Shown here in pieces: positions 1-8,877 of a stretch of DNA of 64,000 bases. The stretch is from Bacteroidota bacterium (GTDB lineage: Bacteria > Bacteroidota > Bacteroidia > Chitinophagales > Chitinophagaceae): contig JAUZOE010000014.1 of the NCBI GenBank assembly GCA_030706605.1, positions 1 through 64,000 of the forward strand, written 5' to 3'. Made by a program: the position numbers and the translations under genes. The notes beneath the pieces were generated by a model that ran no database searches, was not told where the DNA came from, and worked only from the letters and a program-made list of their open reading frames with translations. Numbering within the stretch: position 1 is the first letter of the stretch; each line of letters begins with the position of its first letter.

Positions 1-178
1 GGATTATCAGCAGGCTTGGTGGATGGAAAGGTTATGTCTCTCAAAGATGCGCTGGCTTAATTACCATCAGAAACGGGTTAGAAAAATTTTATCTCATCTA
101 TGAAGGATGGATGATAGCTAAAGATGTGGGTACACGGTAGGCCTGGAACCGGCACTTAATGAAAGAGAAAAGAAAGGC
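1..178 (+). pseudogene. Decayed 5' portion of a PAS domain (upstream part of the kinase gene)
   Basis: This stretch reads as the first half of the PAS domain whose second half opens the downstream kinase frame. Bases 14-45 in frame 1 read LVDGKVMSLKDA, a usual PAS strand. From about base 50 the match moves to frame 2 (RWLNYHQKRVRK). The same frame then runs through TGA at 101-103 and TAA at 119-121 into GLEPALNEREKKG and the intact frame. I therefore see one frameshift and two nonsense codons within about 80 bases. The gene begins before the window. Sequencing error could explain one lesion but hardly three. Confidence 0.55.
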
Positions 179-3100
179 TTGATGAAAGCAGAATTAACTT
201 TTATAAAAAAAGACGGAACTATTTTTCCTGTAGAAGTCAGTTCAACTGTTTTTACCGACCCGGAAGGAGAAAAAAGAACAGCTGTTTTTGTACATGATAT
301 TACCAATCGCAAAAAATCAGAATCGGATTTATTGGCAAGTGAGAATCGGTTTCGGGTCCTTGCGGATAACGCCTTAGTAGGAATTTACATATTGAAAGAA
401 GGTAAGTATACCTACATTAACAATGCTATGGCAAAAATTTTTGGTTACAGCCGGGATGAGATGATAGGCATGGCTCCGAACCAAATAGTTCATGAAAGTA
501 ACCATTCAATGGTAGCCGATTATATCAAAAAAAGGATTGACGGAGAGGAAAATTCCCTTCATTATGAGGTAAAGGGAAGGCATAAAAACGGTTCGATACT
601 CGATCTTGAAGTCTTTGGCTCTAGAACAGAGATGAATAATAAAATTGCTCTTATTGGCACCCTGATCGACATTACAGAACGTAAGCAAATAGAAAAAGAA
701 TTGATAGAAAGCCAGGAACAATTGAAATTATTTATCAAACATAGCCCCGTTGCACTAGCCATGTTTGATACGAACATGCGATACATTGCCACCAGCTGCA
801 GATGGATCACTGATTACAATCTTGCCGGTCAAAATGTAATTGGCAGAACTCACTATGAAGTTTTTCCGGAAATACCGCAACGTTGGAAGGATGTTCATCT
901 ACGCTGCCTGCAAGGCGCTATCGAAATGTGCAAGGAAGATTCCTTTACCAGAGCAGACGGAAATACGGAATGGCTAAATTGGGAAATTCGCCCATGGCGT
1001 AAAGCTACTGGTGAAATTGGCGGAATCATTATGTTTACAGAAATAATAACTGAACATAAGAAGTCTGCCGAATTAATCAGGTATCAGTTTGAAAACTCAC
1101 CTGATATTATTGCTATACTGGATAAGAATCTTACCATCCAATCTATAAACAAAGCATTTCAAGGTAGTGATTTGAAAGTTGCAGATATGATCGGCAGGAA
1201 TACTATCGACCTTCTTCCTGAAGAAATAAGGCAAATTATAACGGAAAAAGCCAACAGGTGTTTGGCAACAGGGGAACCCCAGGAAGTAGAAACAATGGCA
1301 ATGTTTAGCAATAACAGGCAGAAGTGGATAAGAGCCCGCTTTGTGCCTATAAATATAAATGATGTAGTCCCCACACATATTGTGAATATCGTAACAGATA
1401 TTACAGAACGTAAGATTGCAGAAAATGCTTTGTCCAAAAGTAATGAACAATATTCCCAGTTATTTGACCAAATGCTTAATGGGCTAATGGTTTGCGAAGT
1501 TATTTATGACGATAATGGACAACCCATTGACCACTTTTTTGTGCATGGCAATCCTGCTTGTGAGAAACTAACAGGGCTTTCTGTAAAAGAACAAAAAGGA
1601 AGAACAAGCAAAGATTTTGCAATTGGATGGCCTCCTGATGTGGTTCAAACTCTATACAAAGTAGCAATGACCGGGGAACCAATTCAATACGAACGATTTA
1701 ATGAAACACTTGGAAGAACCTATGAAACCCGCGTTTTCTCGCCTCGTAAAGGTCAATTTGCACATATTTTTACTGATATTACAGAGTCTAAAAAGGAAAA
1801 AGAAGAATTACTGAAATTTAAAAAGGCAATCATTTCTTCGGGAGAAATAATATTTCTTACTGATAAGGAAGGTGTATTCACCTACGTTAACCCGGCCTTC
1901 ACTGTTAATTATGGTTATTCTTCTGAAGAAGTAGTAGGAAAATTAACACCGAGGATCCTGAAAGGCGGATTACGGAACCAAAATCAGTACAGAAGTTTCT
2001 GGGAAAATCTATTGATGGGGAATAACCAAAAGGCGGAATTTATAAACAAAAGAAAGGATGGAACCCTGATTGTTACAGAAGCAACAGCCAGCGCCATATA
2101 TGACGAGAATAAAAAAATTGTAGGTTTTGTAGGAGTTCAACGAGACATTACTGAGCGTAAAAAATTAGAAGAACAGCTGGAATTAGCTGGTTCTATAATT
2201 GATTCAACAGATGATGCCATCATTAGTAAGACCCCGGAAGGTATAGTAACATCATGGAACAATGGTGCTGAAAAGATTTTAGGATATTTTGCAGAAGAAA
2301 TTATTGGCCGCCATATTTCTATGATCATTCCAACTGAATTACTTGAAGAAGAAGAGGAAATAATGAGAAAAGTCCATGCGGGGCTTTCCCTTGATCATTA
2401 CGAGACAAAGCGAATTAAAAAGGATGGAAGCGTAATTGAGGTGTCAATAACTATTTCACCTATTAAAGATTCACCTGGTAATATCGTTGGCTCATCGAAA
2501 ATTATGCGGGACATAACCGAAAGAAAAAAAGCAGAAGAAAGAATTAAACAATCCGAGGCAAATTACAGGCAATTATTTGATCTTAGCCCTGTACCTATGT
2601 GGTTAATTGATGATGAAACGTACAAATTCATTCAGGTAAACAATGCCTGTATTACCAATTATGGCTACACGCAGCAAGAGTTTGCCGCCATGACTTTAGG
2701 GGACATTATCCCAAAAGACAATAAAATGGATATAAAAGATATTGTCACCAATAAAAATCATCCTTATAGGTATTTTATGAACGGGCACATGCATGTTAAA
2801 AAATCGGGTGAATTAATAGATGTTGATATGTCAGGCATCCAGGTTGTATTAGATGGAAAAAAGAGAATATTGGGGATTGGTATAGATGTAACTGAAAAGA
2901 ATCTGTATGAGCAAAAACTAGCAAGGGCTGCAATAAAAGTACAGGAAGAAGAAAGGTATGAGATTGGGGGTGAATTGCATGATAATGTATGCCAGATATT
3001 GGCAGCATCGCTAATGTATTTGGGAATGACAAAAAAATCGGTTACAGCTGAAACAAAGGAATATTTCGACCAAACCCATCAATATATCACCTTAGCCTCT

Positions 3101-3550
3101 GATGAAATACGCAACCTTTCTCATCGTCTTGCCCCGGCTTTTTTTGGTAATGCAACATTAGAAATCGCATTTCAACAATTGTTGAAGAGTTTTAATATTG
3201 AAGATAATTATGAAATCACAGTGGAATTTGATAATGCATCTAAAAGCTATCCTGTGAGTCGGGACCTGCAACTGAACTTATACCGGATTTTACAGGAACA
3301 ATTGAGAAACATTTTGAAACATTCAAAGGCAACAAGCATAGAAGTAGAAGTGACGCTAAATGATTATACCTTGCAGATGAGTATAGCAGATAATGGTATT
3401 GGCTTTGATGCTAAAAATAGCACCGGAGGTATTGGATTAGCTAATATGAAAAGAAGAGTGCGTTTATTTTCAGGTGGGTTTGCCATAGAATCTGAGCCCG
3501 GAAAAGGGTGTAAAGTTATTGTTGAAGTACCACTTTCAGGCAATGATTAA
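179..3550 (+). CDS. Multi-PAS sensor histidine kinase, HisKA_3/NarL-type, 5' truncated
   Basis: Cytoplasmic signal sensor of two-component type. It opens with only the C-terminal (PAC) half of a PAS domain (residues 1-45). About seven further PAS/PAC units follow, each closing near a DITERK-like motif at roughly residues 164, 290, 407, 532, 656, 778 and 902. The transmitter has a HisKA_3 dimerisation box around residues 920-990 (GGELHDN, with the phospho-accepting His) and an HATPase_c domain at about 1030-1120 (N box QLRNILKH, then NGIGFD and GIGLANM). No transmembrane segment is evident, so ligands are likely intracellular or diffusible. The frame is open back to base 122. The listed start is TTG, with ATG at 182 as an alternative, but homology continues upstream into a decayed region, so neither need be the ancestral start. 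No response regulator lies in the next few kilobases. Confidence 0.85.
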   Translation: MMKAELTFIKKDGTIFPVEVSSTVFTDPEGEKRTAVFVHDITNRKKSESDLLASENRFRVLADNALVGIYILKEGKYTYINNAMAKIFGYSRDEMIGMAPNQIVHESNHSMVADYIKKRIDGEENSLHYEVKGRHKNGSILDLEVFGSRTEMNNKIALIGTLIDITERKQIEKELIESQEQLKLFIKHSPVALAMFDTNMRYIATSCRWITDYNLAGQNVIGRTHYEVFPEIPQRWKDVHLRCLQGAIEMCKEDSFTRADGNTEWLNWEIRPWRKATGEIGGIIMFTEIITEHKKSAELIRYQFENSPDIIAILDKNLTIQSINKAFQGSDLKVADMIGRNTIDLLPEEIRQIITEKANRCLATGEPQEVETMAMFSNNRQKWIRARFVPININDVVPTHIVNIVTDITERKIAENALSKSNEQYSQLFDQMLNGLMVCEVIYDDNGQPIDHFFVHGNPACEKLTGLSVKEQKGRTSKDFAIGWPPDVVQTLYKVAMTGEPIQYERFNETLGRTYETRVFSPRKGQFAHIFTDITESKKEKEELLKFKKAIISSGEIIFLTDKEGVFTYVNPAFTVNYGYSSEEVVGKLTPRILKGGLRNQNQYRSFWENLLMGNNQKAEFINKRKDGTLIVTEATASAIYDENKKIVGFVGVQRDITERKKLEEQLELAGSIIDSTDDAIISKTPEGIVTSWNNGAEKILGYFAEEIIGRHISMIIPTELLEEEEEIMRKVHAGLSLDHYETKRIKKDGSVIEVSITISPIKDSPGNIVGSSKIMRDITERKKAEERIKQSEANYRQLFDLSPVPMWLIDDETYKFIQVNNACITNYGYTQQEFAAMTLGDIIPKDNKMDIKDIVTNKNHPYRYFMNGHMHVKKSGELIDVDMSGIQVVLDGKKRILGIGIDVTEKNLYEQKLARAAIKVQEEERYEIGGELHDNVCQILAASLMYLGMTKKSVTAETKEYFDQTHQYITLASDEIRNLSHRLAPAFFGNATLEIAFQQLLKSFNIEDNYEITVEFDNASKSYPVSRDLQLNLYRILQEQLRNILKHSKATSIEVEVTLNDYTLQMSIADNGIGFDAKNSTGGIGLANMKRRVRLFSGGFAIESEPGKGCKVIVEVPLSGND

Positions 3551-3967
3551 TACAATTTTTGGATAGTTGAGAAAACAGAAAATGTTAGAGGAAGATGCTC
3601 AGGATAGGCGCTTCCATAATAAAAAGAAAAATTAAACCAGGGCGCTAATTCTAAATTACAAAAAGGGAAGATATTAATTTAGGCTTTGTTTCAGGTATAA
3701 AAAAATAACTAGCTAGGAGAGAAGGAGAAAGCGGAAATGAATTTATAAAGATAAAATACATTCTTATAGGAAAGCGGCTTACATCCATAGATTGAATACC
3801 ACCCTGAAAATTGCTTCTTAAGCAACCCGCTGCCATTGATATGAAATAACCGGATTATGGCAGCGTGATTCAAATGCACTTCAGGATTTCCATTAGTAGC
3901 TTTATCCTCTGATATTTTAAAGTTCCTTACAAGCACATTGCTAAAGAAAGGATGTTAAGTACTTTTA
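3551..3967. other. Intergenic stretch without a recognised gene
   Basis: About 420 AT-rich bases lie between the convergent kinase and VirJ-like genes. A minus-strand open frame (3709-3936) encodes 75 residues that I cannot match to any family. The region lacks a clear terminator hairpin or promoter. It may hold gene debris, since the kinase is itself damaged. Confidence 0.4.
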
Positions 3968-4645
3968 TTAATTGATCTTACTAAGAATTACTTTGATAAT
4001 TTCATCGGTGTCACCGTCAAAATGGTGGCCACCCGGAAGTACTTCGCGGGTATATTTCTTCAGCGTTATTTTATTCGGATCAAGGTTTAGGTCATCACTG
4101 GCGCTGATAATCACAATATGTTCGTTTGTAAGTTTATTTAATTCTGTAATTACATCCATTCTCCTTTTGGAATTTCCGCCCAAAATATCTGCCCAGTGAA
4201 TTTCAAAATCGGTACTTCCTGAAGAGGCCATGAGGAATGAAACAAGTATTTTATCATCCATATCTTTGGGAAGTCTGTTTAAGATAAACGGCACTACATC
4301 AGCTCCGAAAGAATAACCTATTAATACAACCTGTTGATTTTGTCTTCCCAACAGTTTTTTGCTTAAGTAATTATTGATATCATTGGCAGTTTGCTCCGGT
4401 GTTTTTTTATTCCAGAAATAAGACTTTGCATTTAATGCAATCACATCATAATCTTGCTTATTAAGTGATTCACATATTTCAATGGAAAATTTATTAAAGC
4501 CGCCATCGCCGCTTATGTAGAAAAGCAGGGGTTTGTTATGTGTGCTCGCAGACCATTCCTTTGTAGGTAAGTTTTGAGCGTTGACAGTTGACCCACATAA
4601 AAACGGTATTAATAAAATGAAGAGAATAAGAATATTTTTTTTCAT
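3968..4645 (-). CDS. VirJ/AcvB-family alpha/beta hydrolase, exported
   Basis: Probable periplasmic serine hydrolase of the VirJ family (225 residues). A signal peptide ends near residue 24 (STVNAQ). The family signatures are present: SGDGGF near residue 45, a W..KTPEQ segment near 80, the nucleophile motif GYSFGAD near 110, and a C-terminal GGHHFDGD that can supply the catalytic His. In Agrobacterium and Rhizobium the related AcvB/AtvA proteins hydrolyse lysyl-phosphatidylglycerol and are encoded beside the lysyl-PG synthase LpiA. Here the gene lies 9 bases after an mprF homologue on the same strand, which supports the same role. It has a single domain like VirJ, not the two-domain form of AcvB. 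Family assignment is firm; the substrate is inferred. Confidence 0.82.
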   Translation of the reverse strand: MKKNILILFILLIPFLCGSTVNAQNLPTKEWSASTHNKPLLFYISGDGGFNKFSIEICESLNKQDYDVIALNAKSYFWNKKTPEQTANDINNYLSKKLLGRQNQQVVLIGYSFGADVVPFILNRLPKDMDDKILVSFLMASSGSTDFEIHWADILGGNSKRRMDVITELNKLTNEHIVIISASDDLNLDPNKITLKKYTREVLPGGHHFDGDTDEIIKVILSKIN

Positions 4646-4654
4646 AACTAATTT

Positions 4655-7168
4655 TCAGGGTTGCATCACTTTATTTAAAGCTGAAGGTAGCTGAAGCAGG
4701 TCATAATCTGCTTCATACACGAGGAATTTATCCTCCCATATTGTTGCATACTTTTCTTTAAAATCACGTAATCCATGATAATGTTTAAATCGTTTTAATT
4801 TTTCACCTGCATATTTTATAAGTTGTTCAGCAGGGCTGTCGGGCTCAGTAATCCCGGTCATAGGCACCAGACCTAAGTTAATGTATTGGCAGTTGTGTTC
4901 TTTCGCATAATCAATCATTTTTATAATAAGCGCATCCATACAACCGCCGGGGGCCTCAGAAGTTTTCCTGATAAGATCATAAGTGCATTCTTCGGGTGAA
5001 TAATCGGGAATGATATTCAGGAATGCAACAATTTTGCCTTCTGCGTCAGCAACAGTTATCACATCCTGGTGTATGATTTCCCTGGCATCAAACATGCCCT
5101 GCGAAAAAATCTGTTCCTCTTTGTCAAAAGCAATAAGCCATTCATCAGAAATGTTTTTTAGCTGAGTTACCATATCATTCGGCAGAGGAGCTTTATGAAT
5201 GGTTGTAGTATATCCCTTTTTTTGAAGACTGTTCAATGCATTGCGCAATGATCTTTTATCCCTTCCTTCCAATGTGAAATTTTGCGCATCTAATATAGCT
5301 TCCTGGCCTATAAATATTTTCTGTTTTCGCAATTGGTTAAACCATAAAATGCTATTTTGATCCACACGGTAAAAAGCTGTACGCAGTCCCATTTTACTAC
5401 ATTGGTTATAAAATTCTGCCAGCACTTCCATCTTATTTTCTTCGGCACAAACAGGTTCTTCTAACACAATAGCAAAACCATTGGCAATACGGTAAGACAC
5501 AAAAGCATCATGAATATCTGAAAAGAAAAATAGTTTATCCCTGGATGTTTTAAAATAATCCACAGAGGAATTTCCATATTGAGACAGCAAAAATTTGGCT
5601 CTTTCCCGGCCAGATTCATTTGAGGTTTCTATTTTAAGAAAGGGCTTAATCAGGGTAAATAAAAGAAAACCCCAGCTTAAAAACCCCAGTATTCTTATCA
5701 GCAAAATAAACTGGTGTCCAAACTCTGTAAGTGGGTGTAAGTTTTCTCCACCTCCCAGCAAAAAGATCTGCATGGTGTAAAGCAGTGATTGCCGCCATGT
5801 GAAGTCAATACCGAAATGCTTCACATCTATAAAATAAAAACTTACATACCCAAAGATCAATACTGATAAAAAAACAATAGCTACCGATAGTAATCCGAGC
5901 CGGATCCATTTAATGCTGCTTCGGATCCGGTATTGGCTACGGCTTAATAATAATAAAATAATGATGATGCCGGCAAAAGTAGCTTCTTCATAGTCAAGTG
6001 CTTTTGTAAGATTGCCGATTAATGAAAGGACAGAAAGTAACAATGCCAGACGCCATGCATTTTTTAAGCCCTTAAACATAAATGCCGAAGTAATCAGCAA
6101 TGCTAATCCGATAAACAATACGAACACATTGGAGGCATTAATAGCTGACAACGGGAGGAACTCGCGGATCAATTTCAGGCGTATACGCAAAGGAGGTGTT
6201 ACTACGGAAATGATATTTATTAACCCCAGTGTGAAAATGAGCAAGGCAGGAACAATCCTGATAAATAAATGTCTTCCTCTCCAAGCAAATGAAAATATTC
6301 CCAATAACATTGGAAACCAGAATTCAAACAAGCGGTATAATACAGTTATAGATAAAGCCGCTACAGTTGAATATCCGTATAATTCAAGAATATAAACCAA
6401 TGACAATTCCACCGCTCCAAGGCCTCGCAAAAAAGGCGAGGTAATCATTAACAACACCGATACAATATAAGCAATGGCCGCAATGGTAAAGGAAGCAGGC
6501 AAGCCCAATGCCAGCATGGCAATATATATGTGAAACATGCCACTGATCTCTACTCCAGTAGAATAGGAAATAGTTCCGATATATTTTTTATTATTGACAT
6601 TAGCGGCAAACAGTTCATCTATTTCAGGGATAAAATGCGGAAATTTAGTTTCAATGAGCTTATATAATTTCCCCTTAGCCTTGAGAGATTTGGCAATCCA
6701 GGTAATACCTGCTAAAATAAATACTACCAGTACCAGGCTAACCCAGGCGCTGGTCAAGTGTTTATTAGCTGAGAACGCAAAAAGGATAACCACCGGCAGC
6801 CCAACTAGGAAGACGGTAAACAGGCCCGCAAAAGCATACAAGCCGCTTGCCTGGTGAATTTGTGATTTATTAAAACCTCTTTTTCTCAATTGAGATGGAG
6901 AATAGGCTAAAGCGCTTACTCCACCTGCCGGCAGGAAAATACTCAGGAAATTTCTTTTTAGGAAAAGCTCAATAGCATCGACCCATTTCAAAGGAAGCCC
7001 GATAGATGAAAAGCTACTTACATACATCCCGCTTTGGAGCCATACATAAAACAAGGTTACGCCAATACCCGCTAAAAGCCAGCCTCCGTCAGCATTTTCA
7101 ATGTTGGGAATTATTTGTAATAATTCTCTTCTTTCGCTTCGAAAAAAAATAAAAGCCAGCAAGATCAT
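4655..7168 (-). CDS. mprF: Phosphatidylglycerol lysyltransferase/flippase MprF
   Basis: Membrane enzyme that transfers an amino acid (usually lysine) from aminoacyl-tRNA to phosphatidylglycerol and flips the product, lowering negative surface charge. About 500 residues of multiple membrane helices precede a soluble C-terminal domain from about residue 530, which shows the MprF-type GNAT-like region (FFSDIHDAF, GRDKRSLRNAL, NLGLVPMTG). The frame stays open for 28 codons upstream of the ATG at 7168. The upstream translation (KFISFSAKLYWRE) resembles the usual MprF N-terminus, so translation might begin earlier at a rare start codon, although no ATG, GTG or TTG is present there. The downstream VirJ-like hydrolase makes this a synthesis/turnover pair for aminoacylated lipid. 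Confidence 0.88.
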   Translation of the reverse strand: MILLAFIFFRSERRELLQIIPNIENADGGWLLAGIGVTLFYVWLQSGMYVSSFSSIGLPLKWVDAIELFLKRNFLSIFLPAGGVSALAYSPSQLRKRGFNKSQIHQASGLYAFAGLFTVFLVGLPVVILFAFSANKHLTSAWVSLVLVVFILAGITWIAKSLKAKGKLYKLIETKFPHFIPEIDELFAANVNNKKYIGTISYSTGVEISGMFHIYIAMLALGLPASFTIAAIAYIVSVLLMITSPFLRGLGAVELSLVYILELYGYSTVAALSITVLYRLFEFWFPMLLGIFSFAWRGRHLFIRIVPALLIFTLGLINIISVVTPPLRIRLKLIREFLPLSAINASNVFVLFIGLALLITSAFMFKGLKNAWRLALLLSVLSLIGNLTKALDYEEATFAGIIIILLLLSRSQYRIRSSIKWIRLGLLSVAIVFLSVLIFGYVSFYFIDVKHFGIDFTWRQSLLYTMQIFLLGGGENLHPLTEFGHQFILLIRILGFLSWGFLLFTLIKPFLKIETSNESGRERAKFLLSQYGNSSVDYFKTSRDKLFFFSDIHDAFVSYRIANGFAIVLEEPVCAEENKMEVLAEFYNQCSKMGLRTAFYRVDQNSILWFNQLRKQKIFIGQEAILDAQNFTLEGRDKRSLRNALNSLQKKGYTTTIHKAPLPNDMVTQLKNISDEWLIAFDKEEQIFSQGMFDAREIIHQDVITVADAEGKIVAFLNIIPDYSPEECTYDLIRKTSEAPGGCMDALIIKMIDYAKEHNCQYINLGLVPMTGITEPDSPAEQLIKYAGEKLKRFKHYHGLRDFKEKYATIWEDKFLVYEADYDLLQLPSALNKVMQP

Positions 7169-7258
7169 TAAGACTGCCAGTATTTCTCTCCAATATAATT
7201 TGGCAGAAAAGGATATAAATTTCTTATATAGAAGTTGGAGTTTCAGGTGCTTTTATTG

Positions 7259-7266
7259 CAAAGATA
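7259..7266 (-). promoter_or_regulatory. Candidate -7 element TATCTTTG upstream of mprF
   Basis: Exact match on the minus strand to the Bacteroidota -7 consensus TAnnTTTG, about 90 bases before the mprF ATG. No convincing -33 TTTG is found at the expected distance, so it is only half a promoter by sequence. Confidence 0.4.
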
Positions 7267-7328
7267 GGGAACAAAGAAGGTATAAAGAAAGTAGATGAAT
7301 TACTCTACATTCAAAAATTAGGGCTGTT

Positions 7329-7547
7329 TTAATTTACATTTTGTTCTTCAGCTTTGTAACCCACTTTATCAACTGCTTTTATGACATCATTTCCGGTAGC
7401 ATTATCCGTGGTAACTGTCAGTATCCGTTTCGAGTCTGTTAAATCAACTTTCCAATTGTCTTTACCAAAAGTTTCATCTAGTATGGGGGTCACTTTTGCT
7501 ATGCAAGAGCCACACATGATATTGGTTTTTAACTTGATTGTTTTCAT
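7329..7547 (-). CDS. Small HMA-domain metallochaperone (CopZ-like)
   Basis: A 72-residue cytosolic protein that is a single heavy-metal-associated domain. The metal site is the CGSC motif at residues 12-15 in NIMCGSC; family members bind Cu(I) through these two cysteines and hand it to P1B ATPases or regulators. The expected beta-alpha-beta-beta-alpha-beta length is complete, ending VDKVGYKAEEQN. It is the last minus-strand gene of the copper island. It is separated from the Cus adaptor gene by 115 bases that carry a motif shared with the copA leader, so it probably has its own promoter. Copper is inferred from context. Confidence 0.85.
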   Translation of the reverse strand: MKTIKLKTNIMCGSCIAKVTPILDETFGKDNWKVDLTDSKRILTVTTDNATGNDVIKAVDKVGYKAEEQNVN

Positions 7548-7619
7548 TTTGCTACTATTTTTTAGATGGTAAAATTAATTTTAAAATGAATGGTTTTGTT
7601 ACATAGTTACGGATAAAAT

Positions 7620-7634
7620 TTATATCTCCTGTGA
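7620..7634 (-). promoter_or_regulatory. Candidate copper operator shared with copA leader
   Basis: On the minus strand this reads TCACAGGAGATATAA, 72 bases before the start of the HMA chaperone. The copA leader has TCACAAGAGGATATAA in the same orientation, 48 bases before its start. The two differ by one substitution and one inserted base. It is a possible binding site for the island's AraC-type regulator; function is inferred only from this sharing. Confidence 0.35.
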
Positions 7635-7662
7635 GAAGAGTTTTTTCAAAATTAATTTCGTT

Positions 7663-8874
7663 TTACATTTTCATCCCGGTCATCGGGTTGGCTCCTTTTC
7701 TGAAAACATATTCGCTCTGTAACAGGTAGGCACCTGATGTTACCACAACATCACCGGGTTGAATACCTGATTTTATTTCGATCATATCGCCGCTTTCCAT
7801 ACCTGTTTGTACCATCACACTTTTGAAAGAATTTTGTTTGGTTTCAATCCATACCATTGCCATCTTTCCATCTCGTAAAACCGCGTCAGATGGTAAAGCC
7901 AATACATGATGATCCCCGGTTTTTATAGTTACATAAGCTGCCATTCCCGGTTTCAGTTCATGGTTTTCATTTGGAATAACAATACGGATAAGATTAATTC
8001 TTGCTGCTGTGCTTAACTCAGGATTTTCAAAAGAAATGGTACCAGGAATTTTTATTTCCGGAATGTCAGGTATTTCAACGATTGCCTTTTTTGCATTGTT
8101 GATTTGTGAAAGCTGAGATGCGTATACCTGGGTCTCCACCCAAAGGGTCGAAAGGTTAGCAAGTTTTACGATCATTCCTCCTTCTGCCACATAATCGCCT
8201 TCCTGCAGGGAAAGGTCTGTAATATAACCTGATGCAGTACTATAAAAAGTAGTACGTAGATTTTTAATCGTCTCAGCATTTATGTTTTTTATTTGATTTT
8301 CGTTCATGCCCCAAAGCTGCAATTTATTTTTTGCCGAAGCAATCACTTCATCAAAATTCACAATTGAATTTCCAAGGGTTGCTTTCTTCTGAAGAGCAAG
8401 CAGGTATTCCTGTTTAGCATTGTTCAATTCCTCACTGTAGATTTCGTAGAGAGGTGTACCCTTCGCAACATAATCGCCCGATTGTTTGAAAAACAATCTT
8501 TCAATTCGACCCGAAACACGTGCGCTTACTGCATTTGTTTTTGTTTCATCAAAATTCAAAGTTCCGGTTAAAATGATTTGGTCTCCAATAGAACCGTTTT
8601 GGATCGTATCTACCTGGATATTTCCTAATTGCATTTGTTCAGGACTTAGCTTTAGTTCATCATTATTTTTTTCATCCATACCCTTTTTTGTCGGCAACAA
8701 TTCCATGTGGCAGATCGGGCATATTCCCGGCTTCGCTTCCACCACCTGCGGATCCATCGGGCAGGTGTAGATTATATCGGTATCCATTGTCATTGATTTT
8801 GTGTTTTTGCTGTCACATGCGTCAATTGAAACAATAAACATCAATGCAATTAATATTTTAATACAATTTTTCAT
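7663..8874 (-). CDS. RND efflux periplasmic adaptor, CusB-like, with HMBD (first copy)
   Basis: Membrane fusion protein of a heavy-metal RND exporter (403 residues). A signal sequence ends in a lipobox-like SIDAC, so it is probably lipid-anchored. A heavy-metal-binding domain follows at about residues 35-65 (YTCPMDPQVV, then CPICHMELLP). After that come the usual adaptor parts: paired hairpin, lipoyl-like and beta-barrel regions (FDETKTNAVSARVSGRIERL; LWVETQVYASQL; VIPNENHELKPGM). It starts 3 bases after the stop of a second adaptor gene, and the two probably act with the TolC-like and RND proteins encoded upstream. Metal specificity (Cu/Ag) is inferred from the neighbours. Confidence 0.88.
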   Translation of the reverse strand: MKNCIKILIALMFIVSIDACDSKNTKSMTMDTDIIYTCPMDPQVVEAKPGICPICHMELLPTKKGMDEKNNDELKLSPEQMQLGNIQVDTIQNGSIGDQIILTGTLNFDETKTNAVSARVSGRIERLFFKQSGDYVAKGTPLYEIYSEELNNAKQEYLLALQKKATLGNSIVNFDEVIASAKNKLQLWGMNENQIKNINAETIKNLRTTFYSTASGYITDLSLQEGDYVAEGGMIVKLANLSTLWVETQVYASQLSQINNAKKAIVEIPDIPEIKIPGTISFENPELSTAARINLIRIVIPNENHELKPGMAAYVTIKTGDHHVLALPSDAVLRDGKMAMVWIETKQNSFKSVMVQTGMESGDMIEIKSGIQPGDVVVTSGAYLLQSEYVFRKGANPMTGMKM

Positions 8875-8877
8875 AAT

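Noticed and set aside
3651-3936. Minus-strand frames as a small gene
   Set aside because: No recognisable family and no promoter; kept only as an unexplained intergenic stretch.
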